From Cereibacter changlensis JA139 (GTDB lineage: Bacteria; Pseudomonadota; Alphaproteobacteria; Rhodobacterales; Rhodobacteraceae), in contig NZ_PZKG01000037.1 of NCBI RefSeq assembly GCF_003034985.1, forward strand, positions 1-33,237: a stretch of DNA of 33,237 bases. Direction: 5' to 3'. Shown here piece after piece: positions 24,262 to 31,354 of the stretch. Under the pieces are notes generated by a model. It ran no database searches, was not told the DNA's origin, and saw nothing but the letters and a program-made list of their open reading frames with translations. Made by a program: the position numbers and the translations under genes. The stretch's first letter is position 1. Every line of letters starts with the position of its first letter.

Positions 24262-25164
24262 TCAGAGGATGCTGTTCAGCTTGCGGCAGATCTCGTCGAT
24301 GCAGATCGGCTTGAAGGCCAGCGCGGCGAAACCGGCGCAGAAATAGCCGACGATATCCTCCGGCGTCGCCTCCGCATCGACGAGGGCCAGCGCGGGGGCC
24401 GGCGAGCGGCCCTGCAGCCGCTCGGTCTCGCGCAGCCGGAACAGCGTGCTGGCGGCGTCATCGACCGAGTCGATGTCGACGATCATCGCGTCCTGCCGGC
24501 GGAGATGGCCGGCCTCGGCCTGAAGCGAGACCTCGGCGCCGCGCCCGACCAGCAACGTCGACAGGCTGTCCGAGGTCGCCCGGGCGTCGCCGACCAGCAG
24601 CACGCGACGGTCGTCGAGCCGCTGCGAGCCCTTGGCCGCCGGCTCCTGCGGCAGGGTGATGCAGAGCTCGGTCCGCTCGCGCAGCCCGGCGGCGATGCCG
24701 ACCTCGGCGCCCAGTTCGGCGACGAAGGCCTTGATCACCGATTGCAGCGTCGCCCGCGACCGCCGGTTGCCCGACCACAGAAGGGTCTCGCCCGGGGGCG
24801 CCTTGCTCAGGTCGGCGAAGCGGAGGATCAGCCGCACCGGCGCGTCCGGCGGGCTTTCCACCCGCAGGCTGACATTGCCGTGGCGCGACGCGCGCACCGC
24901 GAGGCTGACCAGCGAGGTGGTCAGCTGCAGCAGCCGGTCGCGATCGCCGGAGCGGCTCTCGTCGGCGTGGTCGGCGGTCTGGACGCTCAGCGTCACGTCC
25001 TCGGTGCGGGCCAGGGGGCCAAGGCCGCGCACGCGCTGCGCCAGGTCGCTCGGCCGGTAGCGGTCGGGGCGGCCCGACCGGGTCGACAGCGACGGGGCCG
25101 ACTGCGACGCGAATTGGCGGCGAAGGCCGTCGGCGGCGGACATGGGAAGAGGGCTCTGCTGCAC
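24262..25164 (-). CDS. Degenerate hybrid-kinase-like protein: pseudo-ATPase plus pseudo-receiver
   Basis: 300 residues without membrane segments. Residues about 37-172 align in order with the ATPase domain of hybrid histidine kinases: a linker strand-helix (PSDLAQRVRGL), RDRLLQLTTSLVSLAVRAS where the N-box should be, and ELGAEVGIAAGLRERTELCITLP as the final strands. The N-box Asn and the G1/G2 glycine motifs are missing, and there is no upstream H-box helix. Residues 186-300 are receiver-like: RRVLLVGDA, a possible phosphoacceptor Asp 230 in MIVDIDS, and AFKPICIDEI with Lys 285. One acidic-pocket residue (Gly 192) and the switch Thr (Val 262) are substituted, and the MDG motif is absent. I chose GTG 25164 because AGGAG lies six bases upstream; ATG 25143 is an alternative. 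Probably a regulatory scaffold rather than an enzyme. Confidence 0.75.
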   Translation of the reverse strand: MQQSPLPMSAADGLRRQFASQSAPSLSTRSGRPDRYRPSDLAQRVRGLGPLARTEDVTLSVQTADHADESRSGDRDRLLQLTTSLVSLAVRASRHGNVSLRVESPPDAPVRLILRFADLSKAPPGETLLWSGNRRSRATLQSVIKAFVAELGAEVGIAAGLRERTELCITLPQEPAAKGSQRLDDRRVLLVGDARATSDSLSTLLVGRGAEVSLQAEAGHLRRQDAMIVDIDSVDDAASTLFRLRETERLQGRSPAPALALVDAEATPEDIVGYFCAGFAALAFKPICIDEICRKLNSIL

Positions 25165-25227
25165 GTTGTTCTCCTGCTTGGCTGTCCACCCGGCCGGTGT
25201 GGTACCGGCGAGGATGTGCTGCGTGCA

Positions 25228-25251
25228 GTTGAACCACAGGCTTGTTGAACC
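25228..25251. repeat. GTTGAACC direct repeat upstream of the degenerate kinase gene
   Basis: GTTGAACC occurs at 25228-25235 and 25244-25251, 16 bases start to start, within the 136-bp promoter region. The half-site shares GTT/AAC character with the adjacent GTTCAT sites but has a different spacing. Confidence 0.5.
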
Positions 25252-25266
25252 GCTGGCCAACAGCCC

Positions 25267-25283
25267 GTTCATGTGTCGTTCAT
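25267..25283. promoter_or_regulatory. GTTCAT-N5-GTTCAT response-regulator site, second copy
   Basis: Two perfect GTTCAT hexamers at 25267-25272 and 25278-25283, 11 bp apart, just beyond the sensor kinase stop and about 100 bases upstream of the degenerate kinase start. The sequence and period equal the pair at 28045-28061. OmpR/PhoB-family regulators bind direct repeats of this period. Confidence 0.6.
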
Positions 25284-25300
25284 CTTGGGACAGGCGGGCC

Positions 25301-26650
25301 TCAGCCCTTGGCGCTGAGCCCGTGCGCGCCGCGCATCGGCAGCCGCAGCACGGCGCAAAGCCCGCCGAGCCCGGAGGAGCCGAGCGCCAGCGAGCCGCCG
25401 TAGACCTCCACCAGATCGCGCGCGATCGGCAGCCCGAGCCCCGAACCCTTGGCGGAAAGATCCAGCCGGCCACCGGCGCGCAGCGCTTCGGCATGGGCGT
25501 TCTCCGGCAGGCCGGGGCCGTCGTCCTCGACCGTGACGACCGCCTCGTCGCCATCCGCGGCGGCGCTCAGCTTCACCTGGCCCCGACTCCACTTGGTGGC
25601 GTTGTCGAGCAGGTTGCCGAGCGCCTCCTCGAAATCCTGGGTGTCCATCGCCACCCGCAGCCCCTTCTCGACCTGCACCGACAGGATCGCCCCCTCGCCC
25701 AACATCGAGCGGAACAGCCGGGCCAGCCGGTCGGCGGATTGCCGCACATCGGTGCGGGCGCTGCCGACCGAGACATTGGCCGCCCGGATCCGCGCCAGCG
25801 ACCGCAGGATCTGCGCGTCGATCCGGTCCAGCGCCTCGACCGCGCGATGCGCGTCGACGCCGGCCTCGAGGAAGCTGTCGAGCTCGTTGCGCAGGATGGC
25901 GGAGGGGGTGCGCAGGGCATGGGCAAGGTCGGCCCCCTGCCGGCGGTTGCGGTCGAGGAGGTCGCGGTTGCGCTGGATCAGCAGGTTGATGTCCTCGACC
26001 AGCGGGGCCACCTCCGACGGGTAGGCCTTGGGGTCGAGCGTCTCCTCGCCCTGCCAGCGCCGGGTGATGTCGCGCCGCAGCGCGGAGAGCGGGCGCAGCA
26101 CGGTGGAGGTCTGCAGCAGCGCGCTGACCAGCCCCAGCGCCGCCACCAGCCCGAAGGCCGCCGCCAGCCCGTTGCGGACCTGCCGGCGCTCGGCCACCAG
26201 CCCCTCGGTGGTCTCGCCGACGATGACCACCTGCGGGTCGGCCTCCTCGGCGTTGATCCGGCTGTAGCCGATCCGCAGCGGGCCGTCCGGCCCCTCCACC
26301 TCGGCGAAGGCGAGCTCCGGGCCGACATCGGGCGGCACCGGCAGCAGCGTGTCGAACAGCGAGCGCGAGGTGACCGCGGGGCCCTTCGCCGGCACGATCT
26401 GCCAGTAGCTGCCGGAATAGGCGCGGTCATAGGCCGGGATCGCCACTTCGCGCGCGATGGCCGCCGGGTCCGGCCCGGCGGTCAGCGAGGCGACGACCAC
26501 CTGCAGATGCCGGTCGGCGATCGCGTCGTCGAAGCGCTTCAGCGCGATGGTGTTGAGGAAGACGAACAGCGTGACGCCGCCGAGCCCCATGCTGGCTGTC
26601 GCCAGGGCCAAGCCCGACAGGATCGCCCGCCGGCGCAGCGAGCGCATCAT
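25301..26650 (-). CDS. Two-component sensor histidine kinase
   Basis: Inner-membrane kinase of 449 residues. TM1 at about 10-33, a periplasmic sensor domain at about 35-158, TM2 at about 159-180, then a HAMP-like linker. The phosphoacceptor is His 244 in DLAHALRTPSAILRNELD, a variant H-box with Ala-Leu-Arg after His, as in PhoQ/QseC relatives. The N-box NLLDNATKWS has Asn 350; G1 is EDDGPGLP, G2 is KGSGLGLPIA. The kinase looks active. Its start overlaps the response-regulator stop (ATGA), so the pair is translationally coupled. The operon begins with a PepSY-domain secreted protein, an arrangement that recurs with this regulator type and suggests envelope sensing. The signal is not known. Confidence 0.95.
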   Translation of the reverse strand: MMRSLRRRAILSGLALATASMGLGGVTLFVFLNTIALKRFDDAIADRHLQVVVASLTAGPDPAAIAREVAIPAYDRAYSGSYWQIVPAKGPAVTSRSLFDTLLPVPPDVGPELAFAEVEGPDGPLRIGYSRINAEEADPQVVIVGETTEGLVAERRQVRNGLAAAFGLVAALGLVSALLQTSTVLRPLSALRRDITRRWQGEETLDPKAYPSEVAPLVEDINLLIQRNRDLLDRNRRQGADLAHALRTPSAILRNELDSFLEAGVDAHRAVEALDRIDAQILRSLARIRAANVSVGSARTDVRQSADRLARLFRSMLGEGAILSVQVEKGLRVAMDTQDFEEALGNLLDNATKWSRGQVKLSAAADGDEAVVTVEDDGPGLPENAHAEALRAGGRLDLSAKGSGLGLPIARDLVEVYGGSLALGSSGLGGLCAVLRLPMRGAHGLSAKG

Positions 26651-27306
26651 TCGGCGTCTATGCTGTAGCCTCTGCCACGCACCGTCTGGATCAGCTCCGG
26701 CCCCAGCTTCTTGCGCAGCCGGGCGATGAATACGGCGATGGTGTTGGAATCGCGGTCGCCGTCATAGGCGTAGATATGCTCCGACAGCTCGGTCCGGGTC
26801 ACCATCCGCCCGACATTGTGCACGAGATAGGTCAGCACCGCGACCTCCTGCTGGGTCAGGTCGACCGGCATCAGATCGACCGTGGCCCGGCCGGTGCGGG
26901 TATCAAACTCCAGCGCGCCCTTGCGGAACACCGGGTTGGCGGAAGGCATGCGGCGGCGCAGGATCACCCGGATCCGCGCGGCGAGCTCGGTCATGTGGAA
27001 AGGCTTGGTCAGGTAATCGTCCGCCCCGGCGTCGAGCCCGTCGACGCGCTGCGACCAGCCGTCCCTTGCGGTCAGGATCAGCACCGGGGTGGTGATGCCC
27101 TGCGCCCGCCAGTCCTTCAGGATCGACAGCCCGTCGCGGCGCGGCAGGCCGAGATCGAGGATGATGGCGTCATAGGGCTCGGTCGACCCAAGGAAGGCGG
27201 CCTCCTCGCCGTCATGGGTCACGTCGACCGCCCGCCCCTCCGCCGTCAGCACGCGGCGGATCTGGTCGGACAGGACGGTCTCATCTTCCGCCAGCAGGAT
27301 ACGCAT
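26647..27306 (-). CDS. OmpR/PhoB-family response regulator
   Basis: DNA-binding regulator of 219 residues. The receiver domain has the acidic pair in LLAEDE (8-9), phosphoacceptor Asp 51 in ILDLGLPRRDG, Thr 79 in LILTAR and Lys 101 in LTKPFH. The C-terminal winged helix (about 125-217) contains LTQQEVAVLTYLVHN, then SNTIAVFIARLRKKLG and TVRGRGYSID. It resembles the QseB/PmrA/TctD branch. GGAG lies five bases before the ATG, and the gap from the PepSY gene is 37 bases. Regulators of this class bind two direct hexamers per 11 bp, and such a pair (GTTCAT) lies upstream of this operon and of the degenerate kinase gene. I infer autoregulation. Confidence 0.96.
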   Translation of the reverse strand: MRILLAEDETVLSDQIRRVLTAEGRAVDVTHDGEEAAFLGSTEPYDAIILDLGLPRRDGLSILKDWRAQGITTPVLILTARDGWSQRVDGLDAGADDYLTKPFHMTELAARIRVILRRRMPSANPVFRKGALEFDTRTGRATVDLMPVDLTQQEVAVLTYLVHNVGRMVTRTELSEHIYAYDGDRDSNTIAVFIARLRKKLGPELIQTVRGRGYSIDAE

Positions 27307-27343
27307 CAGGGCTCCGGTCTCGGTTGCGAAGCCGCGAGGATAG

Positions 27344-28021
27344 CTAGTTTCGGCCCTTGCCGCCACCGTTCCCGCCGCCGTTGCCCCCGCCATTCCCACC
27401 GCCGTTGCCGCCACCGTTCCCACTGCCGTTGCCGCCCCCGTTCCCACCGCCGTTGCCGCCCCCGTTCCCACCGCCGTTGCCGCCCCCGTTCCCACCGCCA
27501 TTGCCGCCGCTGTTCCCACCGCCGTTGTCGCCGCTGTTCCCACCGCCGTTGCCGCCGCTGTTCCCACCGCCGTTGCCGCCGCTGTTTCCCCCGCCATTTC
27601 CGCCCGCGTTGCCGTTATTCCTGCCCGCCGACGGGGTCTTTCCCGCGGCGCCCGGGGAGGGGCTGGCGGCGTTCTGACCGCCGGACAGGCTGCGGACGGC
27701 GCGGGAGACCTCGCGGGCGAGCGCGCTGCGGGCGGGGACCAGCTCGCCGTTGGCGGCGTCGACGACGACGCTCGCCAGCTGGCCGTTCGGCTGCCGGACG
27801 ATGATGCGGTAGAACACCCCCTCGCCGGATAGCGCGCGCACGTCGATGGCCTCGCCGGGGACGCGCTGCCGCAGTTGTCCCAGCACGCGGGAGAGGCTCA
27901 GGCTGTCGCCGCTGCGCACCTTGGCGCGCAGTTCGGCCCGGTCGAGCTCCTGCCACGCCCCGGCGGTCGCCGGCAGGAATGCGGCGAGGGCGAGGGCAAA
28001 GAGGGCGGGCTTGCGGTTCAT
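27344..28021 (-). CDS. Secreted PepSY-domain protein with Asn-Gly tetrapeptide-repeat tail
   Basis: 225 residues. A signal peptide ends at about residue 22 (ATAGA). A PepSY-like domain at about 40-97 includes [43 protein letters not shown]. After a Ser/Pro/Ala linker, residues 138-221 are 21 consecutive N-x-x-x tetrads, mostly NGGG, with some NSGG. The protein ends KGRN. PepSY domains often act as inhibitors or sensors at the envelope and are commonly encoded beside PhoQ/QseC-type kinases. The flexible Gly/Asn tail could contact the cell wall or span the periplasm. First gene of the operon with the response regulator and kinase. The ribosome site is weak. The tail length probably varies between strains. 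Confidence 0.85.
27359..27610. repeat. 12-bp tandem repeat array encoding (NGGG)21
   Basis: 252 bp consisting of 21 units of 12 bp in frame with the PepSY gene. Synonymous differences alternate in places, so much of the array has a 24-bp period at the DNA level, which suggests growth by duplication of paired units. It is a candidate for slippage-driven length change in multiples of four residues. Confidence 0.92.
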
Positions 28022-28044
28022 GCAGAGGGCCTATCAGAAACGGG

Positions 28045-28083
28045 ATGAACCGGGAATGAACGGCCGGTTCCGGTCGGGTTCAT
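28045..28083. promoter_or_regulatory. Double 11-bp-period operator between the PepSY operon and 28140 gene
   Basis: ATGAAC at 28045-28050 and 28056-28061 (GTTCAT-N5-GTTCAT read on the minus strand), then GTTCC at 28067-28071 and GTTCAT at 28078-28083 on the plus strand. Each pair has an 11-bp period, and the two pairs face away from each other about a GGCC centre. This is the arrangement expected for two OmpR-family dimers, one per divergent promoter. On the plus side, TACAGA (28095-28100) is a -10 candidate 11 bases beyond the last half-site. Confidence 0.68.
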
Positions 28084-28139
28084 CACCGACCTGCTACAGA
28101 AGCCGGACTCCCATGCGCCCAGAAGAAGGATTCCCCCTG

Positions 28140-28598
28140 ATGGAATGTTCCGAGCCCCGGCTGCAGGGCAGCACCCACGTTCCCCGGCCGGATCCCGCCC
28201 CGGCCGACAGACCGCAGCCCGCCGCCGCAAAGCCGCGCGCCGCCACCGATCTGCGGGCCGCGCAGTATCTGCGCGAGCAGCAGCTGAACATCCGGATGAA
28301 CGCCGGTCCGGGCGACTGCGCCACCGAACTCCTCGAGATCGAGGCGCTGGGGCGGGTGACGCTGGCCCGCGAGTTGGAGGCCTTCGGCCCCTGGGACGGC
28401 CAGCCCTATGATCTGGAGACAGCCGACCGCGACCGGCTGCTGGCGCAGGGCCGCAGCGACACGGCGGCGAGCTACGCCATCCTGCGCAGCCTGCTCTGCG
28501 AGGCCGCCGCCGCCCGCCGGCGCGACCGCCGGATCGGGCTGCTGCTGGCCCTCAGCCTCGCGGCGAACAGCGTGGTGCTGGCGATGCTGCTAGGCTAG
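28140..28598 (+). CDS. Hypothetical tail-anchored membrane protein
   Basis: 152 residues, no family recognised. The N-terminal 35 residues are Pro/Ala/Arg-rich and probably disordered. A helical middle (DLRAAQYLREQQLNIRM, then CATELLEIEALGRVTLARELEAF) is followed by Arg-rich AARRRDRRIG and one C-terminal TM segment, LLLALSLAANSVVLAMLLG, giving a C-tail-anchored topology with a cytoplasmic body. AAGGA lies about nine bases before ATG 28140; an in-frame ATG at 28113 is possible. It is divergent from the PepSY/two-component operon and has a matching operator pair in front, so it is a likely regulon member. Two Cys residues could bind metal or form a disulfide, but no motif is evident. Confidence 0.75.
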   Translation: MECSEPRLQGSTHVPRPDPAPADRPQPAAAKPRAATDLRAAQYLREQQLNIRMNAGPGDCATELLEIEALGRVTLARELEAFGPWDGQPYDLETADRDRLLAQGRSDTAASYAILRSLLCEAAAARRRDRRIGLLLALSLAANSVVLAMLLG

Positions 28599-28618
28599 CG
28601 GGCCGTGCCGCCGAGGCC

Positions 28619-30103
28619 TCAGCCCGCCACCGTCCGGATGCCGGCCACCACGGCGGCGGCGAGGCCGGCGGTCATCGGCACCGTGACGATCCAGGCGGCG
28701 ACGATGGTCATGAAATGCGACCGGCGCACCAGCTTGCGGCGGCGGCGCTCCTCGGGCGACAGCTGCGGCCGGCTGGGCAGCGCCATGCGCATGTTGCGCA
28801 GCCGCCGCTCGGAATCCCACTCGCGGAAGAAGCCGACGCCGAAGACCGCGCCGACCGCGATATGGGTGGAGCTGACCGGCAGGCCGAGCCAGCTGGCCAG
28901 GATCACCGTCAGCGCCGCAGAGAGCGCCACGCAATAGGCGCGCATCGGGTTCAGCTTGGTGATCTGGCTGCCCACCATGCGGATCAGCTTCGGCCCGAAC
29001 AGGAACAGCCCGAAGGAGATCCCGACCGCGCCGATCAGCATCACCCAGAACGGAATGGCGACCGCATCGCCGACGCCGGCGCCCTGCGAGGCGGCGACGA
29101 TGGCCGCCAACGGGCCGATGGCGTTGGCCACGTCATTGGCCCCGTGGGCGAAGCTCAGGAGCGCCGCCGAGACGATCAGCGGGATGGCGAACAGCACCTT
29201 CAGCGACTTGTTGCGGTTCTCCAGCCCCTTCGACTGCCGCCGGATCACCGGGATCATCAGCAGCCAGACCGCGACGCCGACGCCGATGGCGACTACACCG
29301 GCGACCACCGGGGACACCGTGACAACGGCCTTCAGCCCCTTCATCACCAGGTAGAGCGCGAAGGTCCCGGCCATCACCCCGACCAGCACCGGCACCCAGA
29401 GCCGGGCGGCGGCGATCTTGTCGGGCCGGTAGATGATCCGCGCCTTGATGAACCACAACAGCCCCGCCGCGACGATGCCGCCAAGCAGGGGCGAGATCAC
29501 CCAGCTGGCGGCGATGGCCCCCATCGTCGGCCAGGCGACCGCGCCGAAGCCCGCCGTGGCGATGCCCGCGCCCATGACCCCGCCGACCACCGCATGGGTG
29601 GTCGAGACCGGCGCGCCGATCCAGGTCGCGCAATTGACCCAGAGCGCCGAAGACAGCAGCGCCGCCATCATCGCCCAGATGAACTGCTCCGGCGTGCCGA
29701 GCGTGCCCGGGCCGATGATCCCCTTGGAGATGGTGTCGACCACGTCGCTGCCGGCGAGCAGCGCGCCCAACGTCTCGCAGACCGCGGCGATGAGGATGGC
29801 GCCGCCCATGGTCAGGGCCTTGGCGCCGACAGCGGGGCCCATGTTGTTGGCGACGTCGTTGGCGCCGATGTTCAGCGCCATGTAGGCGCCGAGCGCCGCG
29901 GCCACCACGACGACCATGGCGTTCGGCGTCTGGCCGAGGAGCAGCGCCGCGGCCAGCGCCGCCAGTACCACGAAGACCAGCGCGATGCCGAACCCGACCA
30001 TCGGCCGGGTGACATAGCCCGTCGCGAGCTCAAGGTTCGAGAAGCGGCCAAGATCGCGGTCGAGCGTCTCGAGGTGCCGCGCCTGAAAATCTCTGTTCGC
30101 CAT
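28619..30103 (-). CDS. pit: Inorganic phosphate transporter, Pit family
   Basis: Low-affinity cation-coupled phosphate permease, 494 residues with about 11-12 TM helices. The two Pit signatures are exact: GANDVANNMGPAVGA at about 80-94 and GANDVANAIGPLAA at about 330-343. Partner motifs are GAPVSTTHAVVGGVMGAG and GLPVSSTHIAVGAVFGVG. There is a 40-residue N-terminal cytoplasmic extension before the first helix, and a basic cytoplasmic loop (ERRRRKLVRRSH) before the final helix. GGAGA lies five bases before the ATG. The DUF47 (PhoU-like) gene that often precedes pit is absent here. No Pho-box was recognised, consistent with constitutive expression. Confidence 0.95.
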   Translation of the reverse strand: MANRDFQARHLETLDRDLGRFSNLELATGYVTRPMVGFGIALVFVVLAALAAALLLGQTPNAMVVVVAAALGAYMALNIGANDVANNMGPAVGAKALTMGGAILIAAVCETLGALLAGSDVVDTISKGIIGPGTLGTPEQFIWAMMAALLSSALWVNCATWIGAPVSTTHAVVGGVMGAGIATAGFGAVAWPTMGAIAASWVISPLLGGIVAAGLLWFIKARIIYRPDKIAAARLWVPVLVGVMAGTFALYLVMKGLKAVVTVSPVVAGVVAIGVGVAVWLLMIPVIRRQSKGLENRNKSLKVLFAIPLIVSAALLSFAHGANDVANAIGPLAAIVAASQGAGVGDAVAIPFWVMLIGAVGISFGLFLFGPKLIRMVGSQITKLNPMRAYCVALSAALTVILASWLGLPVSSTHIAVGAVFGVGFFREWDSERRLRNMRMALPSRPQLSPEERRRRKLVRRSHFMTIVAAWIVTVPMTAGLAAAVVAGIRTVAG

Positions 30104-30130
30104 AGGTTCTCCGAGCTGGTCCGCAGCCTC

Positions 30131-30646
30131 CTAAACAGGACCGCCCGGGGTTTCAATGCTTGATCGGACCCTGCCGTGATTGGCCGCCTCGGCCTGCAGC
30201 CCGCGCAGGATCCGCTGCAGCCCGGGCTCGGCCACCAGTGTCGCCGCCTCTCCGGCCGAGACCCAGAGACGGCGGCGCTGGCCGGCCTCGGGAAAGTCGT
30301 CGGCCAGCTCCTCGACCTCGACCGGGTAGACCATGACCTCCACCGGCACCGGCAGGCCGGATTTCTGGAACTTGTCATAGACATAGCTGCCGACCGCCGT
30401 GTCGCTGATCCGGCCGCGCACACCCGCCTCCTCCCAGGCCTCCTGCAGCGCGGCGCCGGCGGAGCCGCGGCCGCGCATCGGCCAGCCCTTCGGGATCACC
30501 CAGCGGCCCGTGCCCCGGCTGGTGATCAGCAGGATCTCGCACCCCGTCTCGCTGTTGCGGCAGCAGAGCGCGGCCACCTGCAGCCGCCGGGGGCGACGGA
30601 AGAACGGGGCGACCAGTTCGTTCCAGATCCGTGTCAGTCTCGTCAT
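30131..30646 (-). CDS. Nudix hydrolase
   Basis: Predicted cytoplasmic pyrophosphohydrolase of 171 residues. The Nudix box is at 54-76: catalytic QEAWEEAGV retains Glu 69, 72 and 73. The first Glu of the textbook box is Arg 60 and the Arg is Gln 68, both seen in the diphosphoinositol-polyphosphate/Ap6A-like branch with the preceding WVIPKGWPMRGRGSAGAA. An N-terminal helix, RIWNELVAPFFRRPRRLQVAAL, is typical of the alphaproteobacterial group. The substrate is probably a diadenosine or inositol polyphosphate, or a nucleotide derivative; this is not decidable here. GGGGGGA precedes the ATG but overlaps one arm of a 7-bp stem (30655-30681). The stop is 27 bases upstream of the pit start, so it may be co-transcribed with pit. 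Confidence 0.92.
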   Translation of the reverse strand: MTRLTRIWNELVAPFFRRPRRLQVAALCCRNSETGCEILLITSRGTGRWVIPKGWPMRGRGSAGAALQEAWEEAGVRGRISDTAVGSYVYDKFQKSGLPVPVEVMVYPVEVEELADDFPEAGQRRRLWVSAGEAATLVAEPGLQRILRGLQAEAANHGRVRSSIETPGGPV

Positions 30647-30855
30647 CGCAGTCCCCCCGGCAGCGCGCGACCGCGCCGGGGAATGAGACAGGCGATGCGG
30701 GCGGGGTGCAAGCCCGAAGGCGCGATCCCGCGCCGGCGGGGGGTGCGCGGCGCCGGCGGACCTCCGCGCGGCCCTGCCGGACGAGGCCACCGGCGCCCTG
30801 TCGGCGGAGCGCGCTCTGGGCTAGAAGCCGGCCGAGGCAGAAGAAGGAGAGAAGG

Positions 30856-31158
30856 ATGCGGAACGCCGTCCTGGCCGCGCTGGCGGCCGTCCTGCTGAGC
30901 GTCGCCGGCGCTCAGGCAGGCCCGACCGGCTATCACGAGGTCGCGGGGGTCGAGGAGAATGACCTGCTGAAGCTGCGCTCCGGTCCCGGGCTCGAATACC
31001 CGGTGATCGTCGGGATCCCGAACGGCACGCTGCTGCGGGTGGGCGACTGCCAGCAGAACCGCGGCACCCGCTGGTGCCGGGTGACGCTGAAGGAGGCAAG
31101 GGCGCTGAAGGGCTTTGTCTCGGCGGCCTATCTGCGGACGCACCTCAGCCAACGCTGA
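30856..31158 (+). CDS. Secreted SH3-like domain protein
   Basis: 100 residues. The signal peptide ends at about residue 21 (AGAQAG). The remainder is one bacterial SH3-like domain: LLKLRSGPGLEYPVIVGIPNGTLLRVGDC, then TRWCRVTLKEARALKGFVSAAYLR, with the family's LRSGPG and G-W/F-V pattern. Two Cys residues (GDC, WCRV) are placed for a disulfide in the periplasm. Such domains typically bind peptidoglycan or envelope partners. AAGGAG lies six bases before the ATG. A hairpin overlaps the stop codon, and a terminator-like stem follows at 31180. It is divergent from the Nudix gene. Confidence 0.88.
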   Translation: MRNAVLAALAAVLLSVAGAQAGPTGYHEVAGVEENDLLKLRSGPGLEYPVIVGIPNGTLLRVGDCQQNRGTRWCRVTLKEARALKGFVSAAYLRTHLSQR

Positions 31159-31179
31159 GCGCCAAGCGTCGGCGGGGCT

Positions 31180-31203
31180 GGAGGGCACCGCCCTCCGCTT
31201 TCG
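31180..31203 (+). terminator. Terminator-like hairpin after the SH3 gene
   Basis: A 7-bp stem GGAGGGC/GCCCTCC with a 3-base loop (31180-31196) followed by GCTTTC. A smaller stem (31144-31149 with 31154-31159) overlaps the stop codon just upstream. The U-tract is weak, so read-through into nhaC is possible. Confidence 0.5.
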
Positions 31204-31221
31204 CCCGACCGTCGTGCACCT

Positions 31222-31244
31222 GCCGTCGCCGCTCAGGCGGCGGC
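31222..31244 (+). ncRNA. Stem-loop in the nhaC leader
   Basis: A 9-bp stem with one U-G wobble (31222-31230 with 31236-31244) and loop GCTCA, the third stem in a row between the SH3 and nhaC genes. It may be part of a structured 5' leader. No known riboswitch class was recognised. Confidence 0.4.
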
Positions 31245-31354
31245 CCTCTCGCCCCACGGTTGAGGCCCTCGACGGCTTCGGTGACGCGGATTGCGGAACC
31301 AACCCGCCGCGCCGGGGCTTCTTCCACATCACGAGAGCGAGAGGGGGACGCAGA

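Noticed and set aside
26647-27597. N-terminal extension of the response regulator by Ala/Thr/Gly repeats
   Set aside because: This is another frame of the NGGG array read through. The receiver domain starts normally at ATG 27306 with GGAG five bases upstream.
27357-27677. Pro-rich PPPFPPPLP repeat protein on the plus strand, or a CRISPR-like array
   Set aside because: It is the complement of the NGGG-coding repeat. Units are 12 bp and contiguous with no spacers, so neither a Pro-rich gene nor a CRISPR array is supported.
30655-30681. CCCCGGC/GCCGGGG stem over the Nudix ribosome site as a translational switch
   Set aside because: A 7-bp stem with a 13-base loop in very GC-rich DNA; suggestive position but no supporting second feature.
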